A stretch of 64,000 nt of DNA from the NCBI GenBank assembly GCA_003559215.1, contig PWMF01000192.1:62001-126000 (forward strand), written 5' to 3'. Position 1 is the first letter of the stretch. Each line of letters begins with the position of its first letter. Source of the DNA: Natrialbaceae archaeon. GTDB taxonomy: Archaea; Halobacteriota; Halobacteria; Halobacteriales; Natrialbaceae. Made by a program: the position numbers and the translations under genes. A model generated the notes under the pieces. It did no database searches and had not been told where the DNA came from. It saw nothing but the letters and a program-made list of their open reading frames with translations. This document shows, one piece after another, positions 1 through 7,973 of the stretch.

Positions 1-96
1 CTGGTAATCAAGCCGACGGAACCCGCTCGATCGTAGCCGTCCGTTGCAAGCCGAACCCCTTTTCGCCGTCCGTGTGAATCCGGAGGCGAGATCACT

Positions 97-342
97 ATGT
101 CCGATAACGACGAAACCGGCAAGGACGAGCACGGACGGGACGTCGAGCTGACCCACGAGGACGCCGACGCGGAAGACGAGGACGAGGAGGGGCTGACCGA
201 GGAAGAAAAGGAGGCTCGCGAGGAGCAGGCCGAGGAGCAGCGACGCCAGGACATCGAGCACAAGTCCGACGACCGCGAGGACGACGCCCTCGAGCACCAG
301 AACCCGGACAACCACCGCGACGAAGAACCCTTCGAGAGCTAA
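97..342 (+). CDS. small highly acidic hypothetical protein
   Basis: This 81-residue protein is almost entirely charged. Asp and Glu make up a very large share, there is an EEEKE-type run near residues 35-41, and no Cys or hydrophobic core is visible. It looks intrinsically disordered and soluble, and was probably counted as real because its composition fits a halophile and it has its own ATG. I recognise no family. It stands alone ahead of a small membrane protein gene on the same strand. A purely acidic tail-like protein could be a disordered adaptor, but nothing in the sequence says so. Confidence 0.6.
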   Translation: MSDNDETGKDEHGRDVELTHEDADAEDEDEEGLTEEEKEAREEQAEEQRRQDIEHKSDDREDDALEHQNPDNHRDEEPFES

Positions 343-408
343 CGTTCGTTTCCCCGTCTCCCGCGTTCGCCCCGTTTTCGTCCCGTCGTCCGAGCCGTAG
401 TGTGCGAA

Positions 409-421
409 AAGCTATAAATTT
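409..421 (+). promoter_or_regulatory. TATA box for the gene at 449
   Basis: The stretch GCTATAAATTT is centred about 33 bases before the ATG at 449. Archaeal transcription starts about 25 bases after the TATA box, so the mRNA would have a leader of under ten bases, the usual haloarchaeal arrangement. Confidence 0.6.
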
Positions 422-448
422 CTCCGACTGGTTCGTGTAGCTATACGA

Positions 449-715
449 ATGCTCTCGGCACTGACGACAGATCCGATCGCGACGTATCTGGCGGTGCTGG
501 CAGTGCTCGCGGTGCTGTACGCGACGCTGGGCCGGTGGCTCTACCGCGACGCGAGCCGTCGGGGGAGCGAGTGGGCGTGGCAGTGGGCTACCGGAATCCC
601 CGCGCTGTTGCTTCTCGGTGTCGTGCCCGGCCTGCTGATCCTGATCGTCTACCTGCTCGTTCGCGGGGACGACCTCGAGCGGTCGGAACCCGAGACCGAC
701 GCTCGAGGCGGTTAA
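449..715 (+). CDS. small two-helix membrane protein
   Basis: An 88-residue protein with two predicted transmembrane segments, about residues 9-27 and 48-70. A short basic/aromatic linker (LYRDASRRG) lies between them and an acidic tail follows. The well-placed TATA box upstream supports expression and this ATG. The family is not recognised with certainty; it resembles the many short haloarchaeal membrane proteins of unknown function. No operon partner is evident, since the next gene is convergent. Confidence 0.65.
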   Translation: MLSALTTDPIATYLAVLAVLAVLYATLGRWLYRDASRRGSEWAWQWATGIPALLLLGVVPGLLILIVYLLVRGDDLERSEPETDARGG

Positions 716-726
716 ACGAGCTATCG

Positions 727-1491
727 TCAGCAGTCTGCCGGCAGAACCAGCGTTCGGAGTTCGTCCTCGAACGCCAGCCCGACCGGCGAGCCCACGGGAA
801 CGGATCGAACCGAGCGGTCGTCGACGACCAGCGCGACAGGGCCCTCGTCGCGTTCGACCCGCAGTTCGAACCCGGGAGGGATCACCCATTGACGAGTGTG
901 CGTCGCGAAGGGCGCGATCGGGGCGACGGCGACGGCCTCGAGCGCGGGCGAGAGTTCGGGCGCATCGACGGCGCTCGCGTAGCCGTGAGTGCCAGCAGCC
1001 GTCGCCGCGACGACGCCGTCCGAGCGAAACGAGCCAACCGGCTCGTCGCCCGATCGAACGCTGTACTCCGAGATCTTGGCTGGCTCCGCGGTCACCAGCG
1101 TGACGTCGAACAGTCCGCGGTAGCGCTCTCCCTCGAGCGTGACCTCGAAGATCGGACGCGGACGGACACGGGCGGTATCCGAGAGGATCACCCCGAGTGC
1201 GTCCGCGACCGATTCGACCGCGACCGACTCGAGGCCGACGTTCTCCCCGACCGGGAGTATCGGAACGTCGGGGCTCTCGCGGGCGAGCGCCGACAGCGCG
1301 CGCTCGCCAACGGCGACCAACACCGAGGCGTCGGCCTTCGACAGCGTCGCGGCCGATCCCCTGACGACCGTCCGGCCGCGGTCCTCGAAGGAGGCCTCCA
1401 GCGAGTCGGCGACGGCGCTCCGACGGTCGGCCTCCTCGGCGACGACCCCAACGACGGCATCGTCCTCGGGCGGTTCCCACGCGGCGTCCAT
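727..1491 (-). CDS. NAD kinase-like protein lacking the GGDGT motif
   Basis: About 254 residues. The C-terminal half carries the NAD kinase fold signature: DGVVAATAAGTHGY followed by LEAVAVAPIAPF and WVIPPG, matching the segment that forms the NAD site in ATP-NAD kinases. The N-terminal half should contain GGDGT, but here the equivalent strand reads LVAVGE, so the catalytic Asp and phosphate loop are missing. The ATG at 1491 is preferred over one nine codons upstream because homologous proteins start near it and the upstream residues are Arg-rich. It may be a non-catalytic paralogue or one with altered chemistry. The family call is fairly secure; activity is doubtful. Confidence 0.7.
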   Translation of the reverse strand: MDAAWEPPEDDAVVGVVAEEADRRSAVADSLEASFEDRGRTVVRGSAATLSKADASVLVAVGERALSALARESPDVPILPVGENVGLESVAVESVADALGVILSDTARVRPRPIFEVTLEGERYRGLFDVTLVTAEPAKISEYSVRSGDEPVGSFRSDGVVAATAAGTHGYASAVDAPELSPALEAVAVAPIAPFATHTRQWVIPPGFELRVERDEGPVALVVDDRSVRSVPVGSPVGLAFEDELRTLVLPADC

Positions 1492-1534
1492 GGCTCGGCG
1501 TTCGCGCGGCCGATGCAAAAGGATACGGTTCCCG

Positions 1535-2845
1535 CTACTCGTCGTACGGCCAGTCGCCGGTCATCTTCATCCCCTCGGCGAGGTCCTGTGCCTCGAGGTC
1601 GGCGGCGATCTCCTCGGGCGGGCGGTACTCGACGGTCGCCCCCTCGTCCGCGAGGTCGACGACGAGAGCCGTCAGGAGAATTGCCTGTTCGCGCAGATTC
1701 CGCTTCTCGAGCTTGTCGAGCGTGTCGGCGAAGGTGTGACCCCAGCCCCGTCCCACGTCGTCGGAGGTCGACATCACGTGGTAGCCGGGAACGCCCCACT
1801 GGACGAACGGCCAGTGGTCGCTGTGGGGTCCGAGTCGCGGGATGACGTCAACGGGGTGACCGTACCGATCGGCGACCGTCTCGACGGCGTCCTCGAGCCC
1901 GTCGAAGCCGTGGGTCGTGAACTCGAGAGTACGGCCCCGAACGACGCCGTCGTTGTTGACGATCGCCGTAATCGAGTCGTGGTCGGCCGCCTCGGCGTGG
2001 TAGTTCGAACCGACCAGTCCGACCTCCTCGGCACCGTAGGCGACGAACTCGACGCGGGTCTCGAGCTCGTCCTCCCGATCGGCGAGCGCGTTCGCGAGTT
2101 CGACGACCATCGCGGTGCCCGCGCCGTTGTCCAGCGCACCCTCGGCGATGTCGTGGGCGTCGACGTGGCTCGTCACGAGCACGCGCTCGTCGGTGTCGGG
2201 GCCGAGTTCGGCGTGGACGTTCTGACTCTCCGCACTACTAATCTCGGCGTCGACCGAGACCTCGATCGGCTCGCCGTCGAATCGGCGGGCCAGGCGCGCC
2301 CCGACCTCGCTCGAGACGCCGACGGCTGGAATCTCGCCGATCGGGTCGTCCTCGGTCCCGACGCTTCCGGTAGGCGGTAGACAGCCCTCGACGTGGTTGC
2401 GGTAGACGAAGCCGGCGGCGCCGTTCTCGACGGCGTGGTAGTACTTCTCCCGGCGGTGGACGTACCGGTCGGCGTAGCTCGGGATGTCGCTGCGGACCAT
2501 GACGATCTTCCCCTCGAGATCGGCGTCCTCGAACGCCTCGGGCAGGCCATAGCCCAGATCGACCAGCGGCGCCTCGACGCCGTCGGAAGGGCTGCGCGGC
2601 AGCGCGATACAGTCCTGGGTCGTCTCGCCGGCGGCGATCGAACTCTCGCCGCGGGTCCAGCCCTGAATCTCGAAGGGCTCGAGTCGAGCGTTCTCCGCAC
2701 CGGCGTCCGCGAGGGCGTCGCGAGTCAGTTCGGCGGCCTCGCGCTCACCCACGCTGCCGGCCATCCGATTCCCGATGTCGACCAGGTCCTCGAGGTGGGT
2801 CCATCCGACATCGCTTCGAAACAGCTCACCGATCCACGTACTCAT
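1535..2845 (-). CDS. M28 family zinc metallopeptidase
   Basis: A 436-residue aminopeptidase-like protein. A protease-associated (PA) domain lies around residues 90-210. The M28 catalytic domain follows, with metal ligands visible as SHVDAHD, GALDNGAG, the EE of GAEEVGL, NNDG and the late His in GVPGYH. These match a co-catalytic di-zinc exopeptidase. No signal peptide is apparent at the chosen ATG, so it is probably cytoplasmic. A GTG 31 codons upstream would add only a polar, unconserved extension. Its substrate is unknown. It shares its strand with the NAD kinase-like gene 43 bases downstream, and the two may be co-transcribed. Confidence 0.82.
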   Translation of the reverse strand: MSTWIGELFRSDVGWTHLEDLVDIGNRMAGSVGEREAAELTRDALADAGAENARLEPFEIQGWTRGESSIAAGETTQDCIALPRSPSDGVEAPLVDLGYGLPEAFEDADLEGKIVMVRSDIPSYADRYVHRREKYYHAVENGAAGFVYRNHVEGCLPPTGSVGTEDDPIGEIPAVGVSSEVGARLARRFDGEPIEVSVDAEISSAESQNVHAELGPDTDERVLVTSHVDAHDIAEGALDNGAGTAMVVELANALADREDELETRVEFVAYGAEEVGLVGSNYHAEAADHDSITAIVNNDGVVRGRTLEFTTHGFDGLEDAVETVADRYGHPVDVIPRLGPHSDHWPFVQWGVPGYHVMSTSDDVGRGWGHTFADTLDKLEKRNLREQAILLTALVVDLADEGATVEYRPPEEIAADLEAQDLAEGMKMTGDWPYDE

Positions 2846-3013
2846 GCTCGCATCGTCTCCCTGCCGCCGTGTAACGGTATCGGCTTCGGCGACGGCGAGT
2901 GCGCTAGTTGACAGTTCGTCACGGCGAGGCAATCCCACGAGCGCGACCGTTCACGAGTGCGGGGAGACACGACAAACTGAATCTTTTTCACCTCGCTCCC
3001 ACTCGGGGGTGGT

Positions 3014-4078
3014 ATGCGGGAGACGCTTGCCGAGTGGCAGCCGGCTATCGACGAGGCGATCGCCGATCTCGTGCCGCGCGAGGTCGAGGGGGAGTACCTC
3101 GAGGACTTCTTCGGCGAGCCGACCTACGAGTACGACCCGGAGGGGATCCAGCGGGCGCTATCCGACCCGCTCTGGGAGCTGCTCGATCGGGGCGGCAAAC
3201 GCTGGCGAGCCGTGTTGTTTCTGGTCTTCATCGACGCGTTCGGGGAGGAGCCGGAGGAGTACCTGCGTTACGCCTGTATCCCGGAGATCCTACACAACGG
3301 AACGATCATCGTCGACGACGTCGAGGACGAGGCCGCGATGCGCCGGGGGGAGCCGGCCTTACACCACGTCTTCGACGAGGATATCGCGCTGAACGCCGGC
3401 AACGCGATGTACTTCCTGCCGCTGAAGATCCTGACCAGGGAGCAGGCGGAGCTGCCGGCCGAGCGGCGGCTGGCCGCCTACGAGATGCTGATGGACGAGC
3501 TCAACCGGACCCACCTCGGCCAGGGGATGGACATCTGCTGGCACAACGAGAGCGAGGTTCGGGTCACGCCGGCGCAGTACCTCGAGATGTGCGCCTGCAA
3601 GACCGGCTGTCTGGGGCGGATCGTCGCCCGGCTGGCGGCGATCCTCACCGACCAGCCCGCCGACGTCGAGGAGGCAGTTGCAAGCTACGCCGAACTGACC
3701 GCCGTCGCCTTCCAGATCGGCGACGACATCCTGGACGTCGAGAACTCGCTGGGTCGCGCCGGCGAGTTCGGCAAGGAGTTCGGTAACGACGTCCGCGAGG
3801 GAAAGAAGACGCTGCTCGTAATTCACGCCATCGAGGAGAGCGATCCCGAAACCGCCCGCCGGCTCGAGGCGATTCTCGAGGCCGACGAGAACACCGACGA
3901 GGAGATCGGCGAAGCGCTGTCGATCTTGGAGGAGGCCGGCAGCATCGAGTACGCCCGCGATCACGCCCTCGAGCTAGCCGCGGAAGCCCGCGCCGAGATC
4001 GACGGGCTCGAGTTCGATCCCGAGAACGAGCGCAAGCTCCGCGAGTTCACGGAGTTCGTCATCGACCGAGACGTCTGA
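3014..4078 (+). CDS. idsA: polyprenyl (geranylgeranyl-type) diphosphate synthase
   Basis: This 354-residue trans-isoprenyl diphosphate synthase condenses isopentenyl diphosphate with allylic diphosphates to feed archaeal ether lipid, quinone and carotenoid synthesis. GGKRWR at 60-65 binds substrate, the first Asp-rich motif DDVED is at 101-105 and the second, GDDILD, is near 236-241. The segment just before the first Asp-rich motif (HNGTIIV) is less canonical than in standard GGPP synthases, so chain length cannot be set by inspection. Length is normal for the family. The ATG follows a G-rich GGGGTGGT that could serve as a ribosome binding site. It is a single-gene unit. Confidence 0.85.
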   Translation: MRETLAEWQPAIDEAIADLVPREVEGEYLEDFFGEPTYEYDPEGIQRALSDPLWELLDRGGKRWRAVLFLVFIDAFGEEPEEYLRYACIPEILHNGTIIVDDVEDEAAMRRGEPALHHVFDEDIALNAGNAMYFLPLKILTREQAELPAERRLAAYEMLMDELNRTHLGQGMDICWHNESEVRVTPAQYLEMCACKTGCLGRIVARLAAILTDQPADVEEAVASYAELTAVAFQIGDDILDVENSLGRAGEFGKEFGNDVREGKKTLLVIHAIEESDPETARRLEAILEADENTDEEIGEALSILEEAGSIEYARDHALELAAEARAEIDGLEFDPENERKLREFTEFVIDRDV

Positions 4079-4144
4079 GCCGGCGGTCGACGCGACCGAT
4101 CGGAAACCAGTACTCCTGTATACCGCCTCGTGTAACCCTCGAGC

Positions 4145-4426
4145 GTGACCACCGAATCGGACCGACGAACTCGAGGGCCGCTCGCAAGACGGTCCTCACC
4201 GCTCGCGCTCCTCGTCGCGGCTATCGGCGCGTCGGCCGTCGTCGGCGCGGTGTTGGGCTACGCGCTGTCGGCGTGGCGAGGGTTCGAGGCGGTGACCGTC
4301 CTCGAGATCACGTTCGTCGTCTCGCCGACGATGGGAGCGCTGTACGCCGGCGTGGCCGTCGGGGTCTTTCTGGTGACGCTCGCGTTCGTCTTCGCGTCGG
4401 TTTCGCACCTCGAGGACAGCGACTGA
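4145..4426 (+). CDS. small two-helix membrane protein
   Basis: A 93-residue protein starting at GTG. A polar Arg-rich N-terminus of about 18 residues is followed by two hydrophobic segments, roughly 20-42 and 60-85, and a short acidic tail. I do not recognise a family. It sits directly behind the polyprenyl synthase gene (66-base gap, same strand), and its stop abuts the end of the convergent CDF transporter gene. A role linked to lipid synthesis would be a guess from position alone. Confidence 0.6.
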   Translation: MTTESDRRTRGPLARRSSPLALLVAAIGASAVVGAVLGYALSAWRGFEAVTVLEITFVVSPTMGALYAGVAVGVFLVTLAFVFASVSHLEDSD

Positions 4427-5341
4427 TCAGGCCGACTCGGCCTCGACGTAGATCCGGTCGGCCTCGGGTACCTGCTCCCTGATCGCGTCCTCGACGGCGT
4501 CGACCGTTCGCTCGAGATCGGCCGTCTCGAGATCCGACTGGAACCGGACGTCACACGCCACGAGAACCGACTCCGGACCCAGATGCATCGTCCGCAGATC
4601 GAGCAGTTCCTCGACGTGGTCGACCGCGAGGATCGCGTCGACGACCGCGGCCCGCTCGCGGCGGGTCACGCCCTCGCCGACGATGAGGCTGCGGCTCTCC
4701 CAGGCCAGCGCCAGCGCGAGACCCATGAGCAGGAGGCCGATGACGATACTCGCCGCCGCGTCGTAGACGACCGCGCCGGTGCGGTCGGTGAGGTAGATCC
4801 CGAGAATCGCGACACTCACGCCGACGACTGCGACGAAGTTTTCCGTGGCCGCGGTCAGCAGCGAGGGGTCCTTGGAGCGACGGAACGTCTCGAACATGGA
4901 GCCGAACCCCTTCGCCTCGCGCTCGGATTGCATGCCGCCGTAGGAGGTGTACAGCGCGTAGGACTCGAAGAGAAGCGCCACGCCGAGAACGACGTAGTTG
5001 ATCGTCACGTCGGCGTCATCGGCGGATCCGCCGGCTTCGAGCGCGGCGTACCCCTCCCGGACCGACGCGAAGCCGGCGATCCCGAACAGGAGCACGGTGA
5101 CGACGAACGCGAAGAAGTACTGCTCCTTCCCGCGGCCGAACGGGTGTTTACGGCTCGCGCCTTCCTCGCTGAGCCGAAATCCCAGTAGCAACAGCCCCTG
5201 GTTGGCGACGTCGGCGAGCGAGTAGTACGTCTGGCTCAGCATGCTCACGTTGCCCGTCAGCAGATAGGCGACGAACTTCGCGACCGCGATCGCGAGGCTC
5301 GCGACGAGCGAAACGAGGACGACGAAACGCGTCGAAACCAT
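4427..5341 (-). CDS. cation diffusion facilitator (CDF) metal transporter
   Basis: A 304-residue CDF-family antiporter that exports divalent metal ions in exchange for protons. The sequence shows the family layout: about six transmembrane helices, a KHPFGRGKEQYFFAF loop after helix 2, the helix 5 motif YDAAASIVIG, and a C-terminal cytoplasmic domain from about residue 215. The helix 2 metal site normally reads HSLAD; here it is YYSLAD, so His is replaced by Tyr while the Asp remains. That change may alter metal choice (zinc, iron or manganese). The start is a typical short basic-then-hydrophobic N-terminus. Confidence 0.85.
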   Translation of the reverse strand: MVSTRFVVLVSLVASLAIAVAKFVAYLLTGNVSMLSQTYYSLADVANQGLLLLGFRLSEEGASRKHPFGRGKEQYFFAFVVTVLLFGIAGFASVREGYAALEAGGSADDADVTINYVVLGVALLFESYALYTSYGGMQSEREAKGFGSMFETFRRSKDPSLLTAATENFVAVVGVSVAILGIYLTDRTGAVVYDAAASIVIGLLLMGLALALAWESRSLIVGEGVTRRERAAVVDAILAVDHVEELLDLRTMHLGPESVLVACDVRFQSDLETADLERTVDAVEDAIREQVPEADRIYVEAESA

Positions 5342-5424
5342 CGACGTCGCAACCGATCACACCGAGCGTGGAATACGTTCGGGTTTCGGTGTCGTTCGCG
5401 GCGAAATCGAGAAACGGCGATCGA

Positions 5425-7125
5425 TTAGGCCAGTCCGATCTGCTCGCTGTAGGCGCCGTGTTCGGCCTCGAAGACGTCCATGATCTCCCCCATCGTCGCG
5501 TAGGCTTTCACCGCGTCGACGATGTACGGCATCGTGTTCTCGTCGCGGTCGATCGCTCCCTCGAGTTCCGCGAGCGTTTCCTCGACCTCGCTGTCGTCGC
5601 GTTCAGCTTTGACGTCCTCGAGCCGGCCCAGCTGGCGGTCGGCCGTCCCCTCGTCGACCTGGAGGATGTCGGGGCTGGTGTCTTCCTCGATCGTGTACTC
5701 GTTGACGCCGACGACGACCTCCTCGCCGCGCTCGACCCGCTCCTGGTACTCGTAGGACGCCTCCTGGATCTCCCGCAGGAAGTAGCCCTCGTCGATCCCC
5801 TGAAGGATACCGTCGCGCACGGAGCCGTCGCCCATCTCGCGGATCTCCTCGATGTACTCCATCGCGCGCCGTTCGGTCTCGTCGGTCAGCGCCTCGACGG
5901 CGAAGCTCCCGCCCAGCGGATCGACGATGTCGGCGGCGCCGGACTCCTCGGCGATGATCTGCTGGGTCCGCAGCGCCACCCGAACCGCCTTCTCGCCCGG
6001 GAGCGCGAGCGCCTCGTCGAAGCTATTGGTGTGCAGCGACTGGGTGCCCCCCAGGACGCCCGCCAGCGCCTGAATCGTCACGCGGGCGACGTTGTTCAGC
6101 GGCTGCTGGGCCGTCAGCGACTGGCCCGCGGTCTGGGTGTGGAACTTGAGCCGCTTGGACTCGGCCTTCTCGGCGTCGTACCAGTCGTCCATCACGCGGG
6201 CGTAGATCCGCCGGGCCGCCCGATATTTCGCGATCTCCTCGAAGAAGGAGTTGTGGCAGTTGAAGAAAAAGGAGAGCCGCGGGGCGAACTCGTCGACCTC
6301 GAGCCCCCGGTCGATCGCGTCCTCGACGTACCCGAAGCCATCGGCCAGCGTGAACGCGAGCTCCTGGATCGCGGTCGAGCCGGCCTCGCGGATGTGATAC
6401 CCCGAGATCGAGACAGGGTGGAACTTCGGCGTCTGCTCGGTCGAGAACTCGATCGTGTCCGTCACCAGATCCAGCGAAGGCTCGGGCGGGATCACCCACT
6501 CCTTCTGGGCGATGAACTCCTTGAACATGTCGTTCTGGAGGGTGCCACGGATCTCCTCGCGGGGGACCCCCTGCTGGTCGGCCAGCGCGATGTACATCGC
6601 GTAGATCACCGGCGCCGAGGGGTTGATCGTGAACGACGTCGAGATCTCCTCGAGATCGATCCCGTCAAAGAGGATCTCCATGTCCCGTAGCGTGTCGACC
6701 GCGACGCCCTCCTTGCCGATCTCGCCCTCGCTCATCGGGTCGTCGGAATCCAGCCCCATCAGCGTCGGCATGTCGAACGCCGTCGAGAGGCCGGTCTGGC
6801 CCTCGTCGATCAGGTAGTGAAACCGCTCGTTGGTCTCCTCGGCGGTCCCGAAGCCGGCGAACTGGCGCATCGTCCACGTTCGTCCGCGGTACATCGTCGG
6901 GTACGGACCTCTGGTGTAGGGTTCCTCGCCCGGAAACCCGAGATCCTCGAGGTAGTCCAGATCGCTTACGTCATCGGGCGTGTAGAGTCGATCGACCTCG
7001 AGGTTCGAGACGGTCGCGAACCGGTCCTGGCGCTCGCCGTGGGCCTCGAGTGTTGGCTCGAGAGTTTCTTCTTCCCACTCCTCGCCGGCCTGGCGGATCG
7101 ACTCGAGATCCTCATCGTCGTACAT
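5425..7125 (-). CDS. B12-dependent acyl-CoA mutase large subunit, isobutyryl-CoA mutase-type residues
   Basis: This 566-residue protein is the substrate-binding TIM-barrel subunit of an adenosylcobalamin acyl-CoA mutase (GPYPTMYRGRTWTMRQFAGF, IQND-type QND segment, HPVSISGYH). The C-terminal B12-binding domain with DxHxxG is absent, so it must pair with a separate small subunit not in this window. Residue 89 is Phe and residue 207 is Gln. In methylmalonyl-CoA mutase these positions are Tyr-89 and Arg-207, which grip the substrate carboxylate; isobutyryl-CoA mutase has Phe and Gln. The substrate is therefore more likely isobutyryl-CoA or n-butyryl-CoA than methylmalonyl-CoA. The ATG at 7125 is chosen for family length and a TATA-like element 28 bases upstream. 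Confidence 0.88.
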   Translation of the reverse strand: MYDDEDLESIRQAGEEWEEETLEPTLEAHGERQDRFATVSNLEVDRLYTPDDVSDLDYLEDLGFPGEEPYTRGPYPTMYRGRTWTMRQFAGFGTAEETNERFHYLIDEGQTGLSTAFDMPTLMGLDSDDPMSEGEIGKEGVAVDTLRDMEILFDGIDLEEISTSFTINPSAPVIYAMYIALADQQGVPREEIRGTLQNDMFKEFIAQKEWVIPPEPSLDLVTDTIEFSTEQTPKFHPVSISGYHIREAGSTAIQELAFTLADGFGYVEDAIDRGLEVDEFAPRLSFFFNCHNSFFEEIAKYRAARRIYARVMDDWYDAEKAESKRLKFHTQTAGQSLTAQQPLNNVARVTIQALAGVLGGTQSLHTNSFDEALALPGEKAVRVALRTQQIIAEESGAADIVDPLGGSFAVEALTDETERRAMEYIEEIREMGDGSVRDGILQGIDEGYFLREIQEASYEYQERVERGEEVVVGVNEYTIEEDTSPDILQVDEGTADRQLGRLEDVKAERDDSEVEETLAELEGAIDRDENTMPYIVDAVKAYATMGEIMDVFEAEHGAYSEQIGLA

Positions 7126-7148
7126 GATCGTAATTTTTGCCGGACGAT

Positions 7149-7158
7149 CCATTAAGGA
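7149..7158 (-). promoter_or_regulatory. TATA-like element for the acyl-CoA mutase gene
   Basis: On the minus strand TCCTTAATGG lies about 28 bases ahead of the ATG at 7125, the spacing expected for a leaderless haloarchaeal transcript. The match to a TATA box is modest. Confidence 0.4.
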
Positions 7159-7171
7159 TTCCGGGTGCTTC

Positions 7172-7909
7172 CTATAGGCGCATCCGATCGCGGTCGGCCT
7201 CGACGCGATCGAACGCCCAGTCGATATCGACGACGCGTTTCGGCGGGCCGGAGAGCCCGTCTCCGCTGACGATCTCGAGGGTCCGGTTTCGCGCGTCCGG
7301 AGTGAACGGCGCGGCGGCCATGACGCGAGCGACGTCGGCCCGCGAGATCGATCCGGCGACGGAGTCGCCACCCTCACCGACGACGATATCGCCGCTGGGC
7401 GGCTCGTTCGTGAGCCGCCCGGGCCGAACGATCGTGTAGTCGATCCCCGATCGACGGATCGCGGTCTCGGCGTCTGCCTTGGCCTTCAGCGAGCCCCGGA
7501 TGAGAAGTCTGGCCGGCAGCGCGAGTCCCGCCTTCGAGCTGGCGACGCCGATCGCGCTCTGGTGGACGAAGTGGGAAACGTCCTCGCTCACGGCGGCCGT
7601 CAGGAGATTGCTGACGCCGGTCCGATCGACCAGTTTGCCGCCGACGGTGTGGCGATAGCTGGGCGGCGTGCCGAGCGCACAGCAGACGACGTCACAGCCC
7701 TCGACTGCCGCGACCGCGTCGCCGGGTTCGAAGAAGTCCGCGACGAGGACCTCGTCGGCGCCGAGGCGCTCGAGGTGATCGACGTTCGTGTACGACCGGG
7801 TCGTCGCGCGAACCGTGAGATCCGTCGGCCGGAGGACGGCGAGCAGTTCCGTCCCGGTGTCGCCGCTCGCTCCCGCGATGAGTACGCTCGCTGAACTGTC
7901 ATCGGTCAT
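7172..7909 (-). CDS. NAD(P)-binding atypical short-chain dehydrogenase/reductase
   Basis: A 245-residue Rossmann-fold protein of the NmrA/atypical SDR kind. It begins with a dinucleotide loop GASGDTG (residues 12-18), then a DVVCCALGTPP segment after strand 4. SAIGV replaces the usual Ser-Tyr-Lys triad, and IDYTIVRPGRL is the hallmark of NAD(P)H-binding epimerase-like proteins. The classical catalytic YxxxK is not present, so it may be a redox sensor, an NADPH-binding chaperone or a reductase of unknown substrate. It lies 46 bases upstream of the acyl-CoA mutase on the same strand, but that gene appears to have its own promoter. Confidence 0.75.
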   Translation of the reverse strand: MTDDSSASVLIAGASGDTGTELLAVLRPTDLTVRATTRSYTNVDHLERLGADEVLVADFFEPGDAVAAVEGCDVVCCALGTPPSYRHTVGGKLVDRTGVSNLLTAAVSEDVSHFVHQSAIGVASSKAGLALPARLLIRGSLKAKADAETAIRRSGIDYTIVRPGRLTNEPPSGDIVVGEGGDSVAGSISRADVARVMAAAPFTPDARNRTLEIVSGDGLSGPPKRVVDIDWAFDRVEADRDRMRL

Positions 7910-7973
7910 CGAACCGCGTACTCGCCCGAGCGGGAAAACCCTACTCAGTGATCAACGGGGCGAAACGTTCGGG

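Noticed and set aside
5368-6690. A 440-codon plus-strand frame over the acyl-CoA mutase
   Set aside because: It is antisense to a protein with unmistakable mutase motifs and shows no family features of its own.
7125-7377. An 84-residue N-terminal extension of the acyl-CoA mutase
   Set aside because: The added residues are Arg/Ser/Pro-rich, overlap the TATA-like element and are absent from the family.
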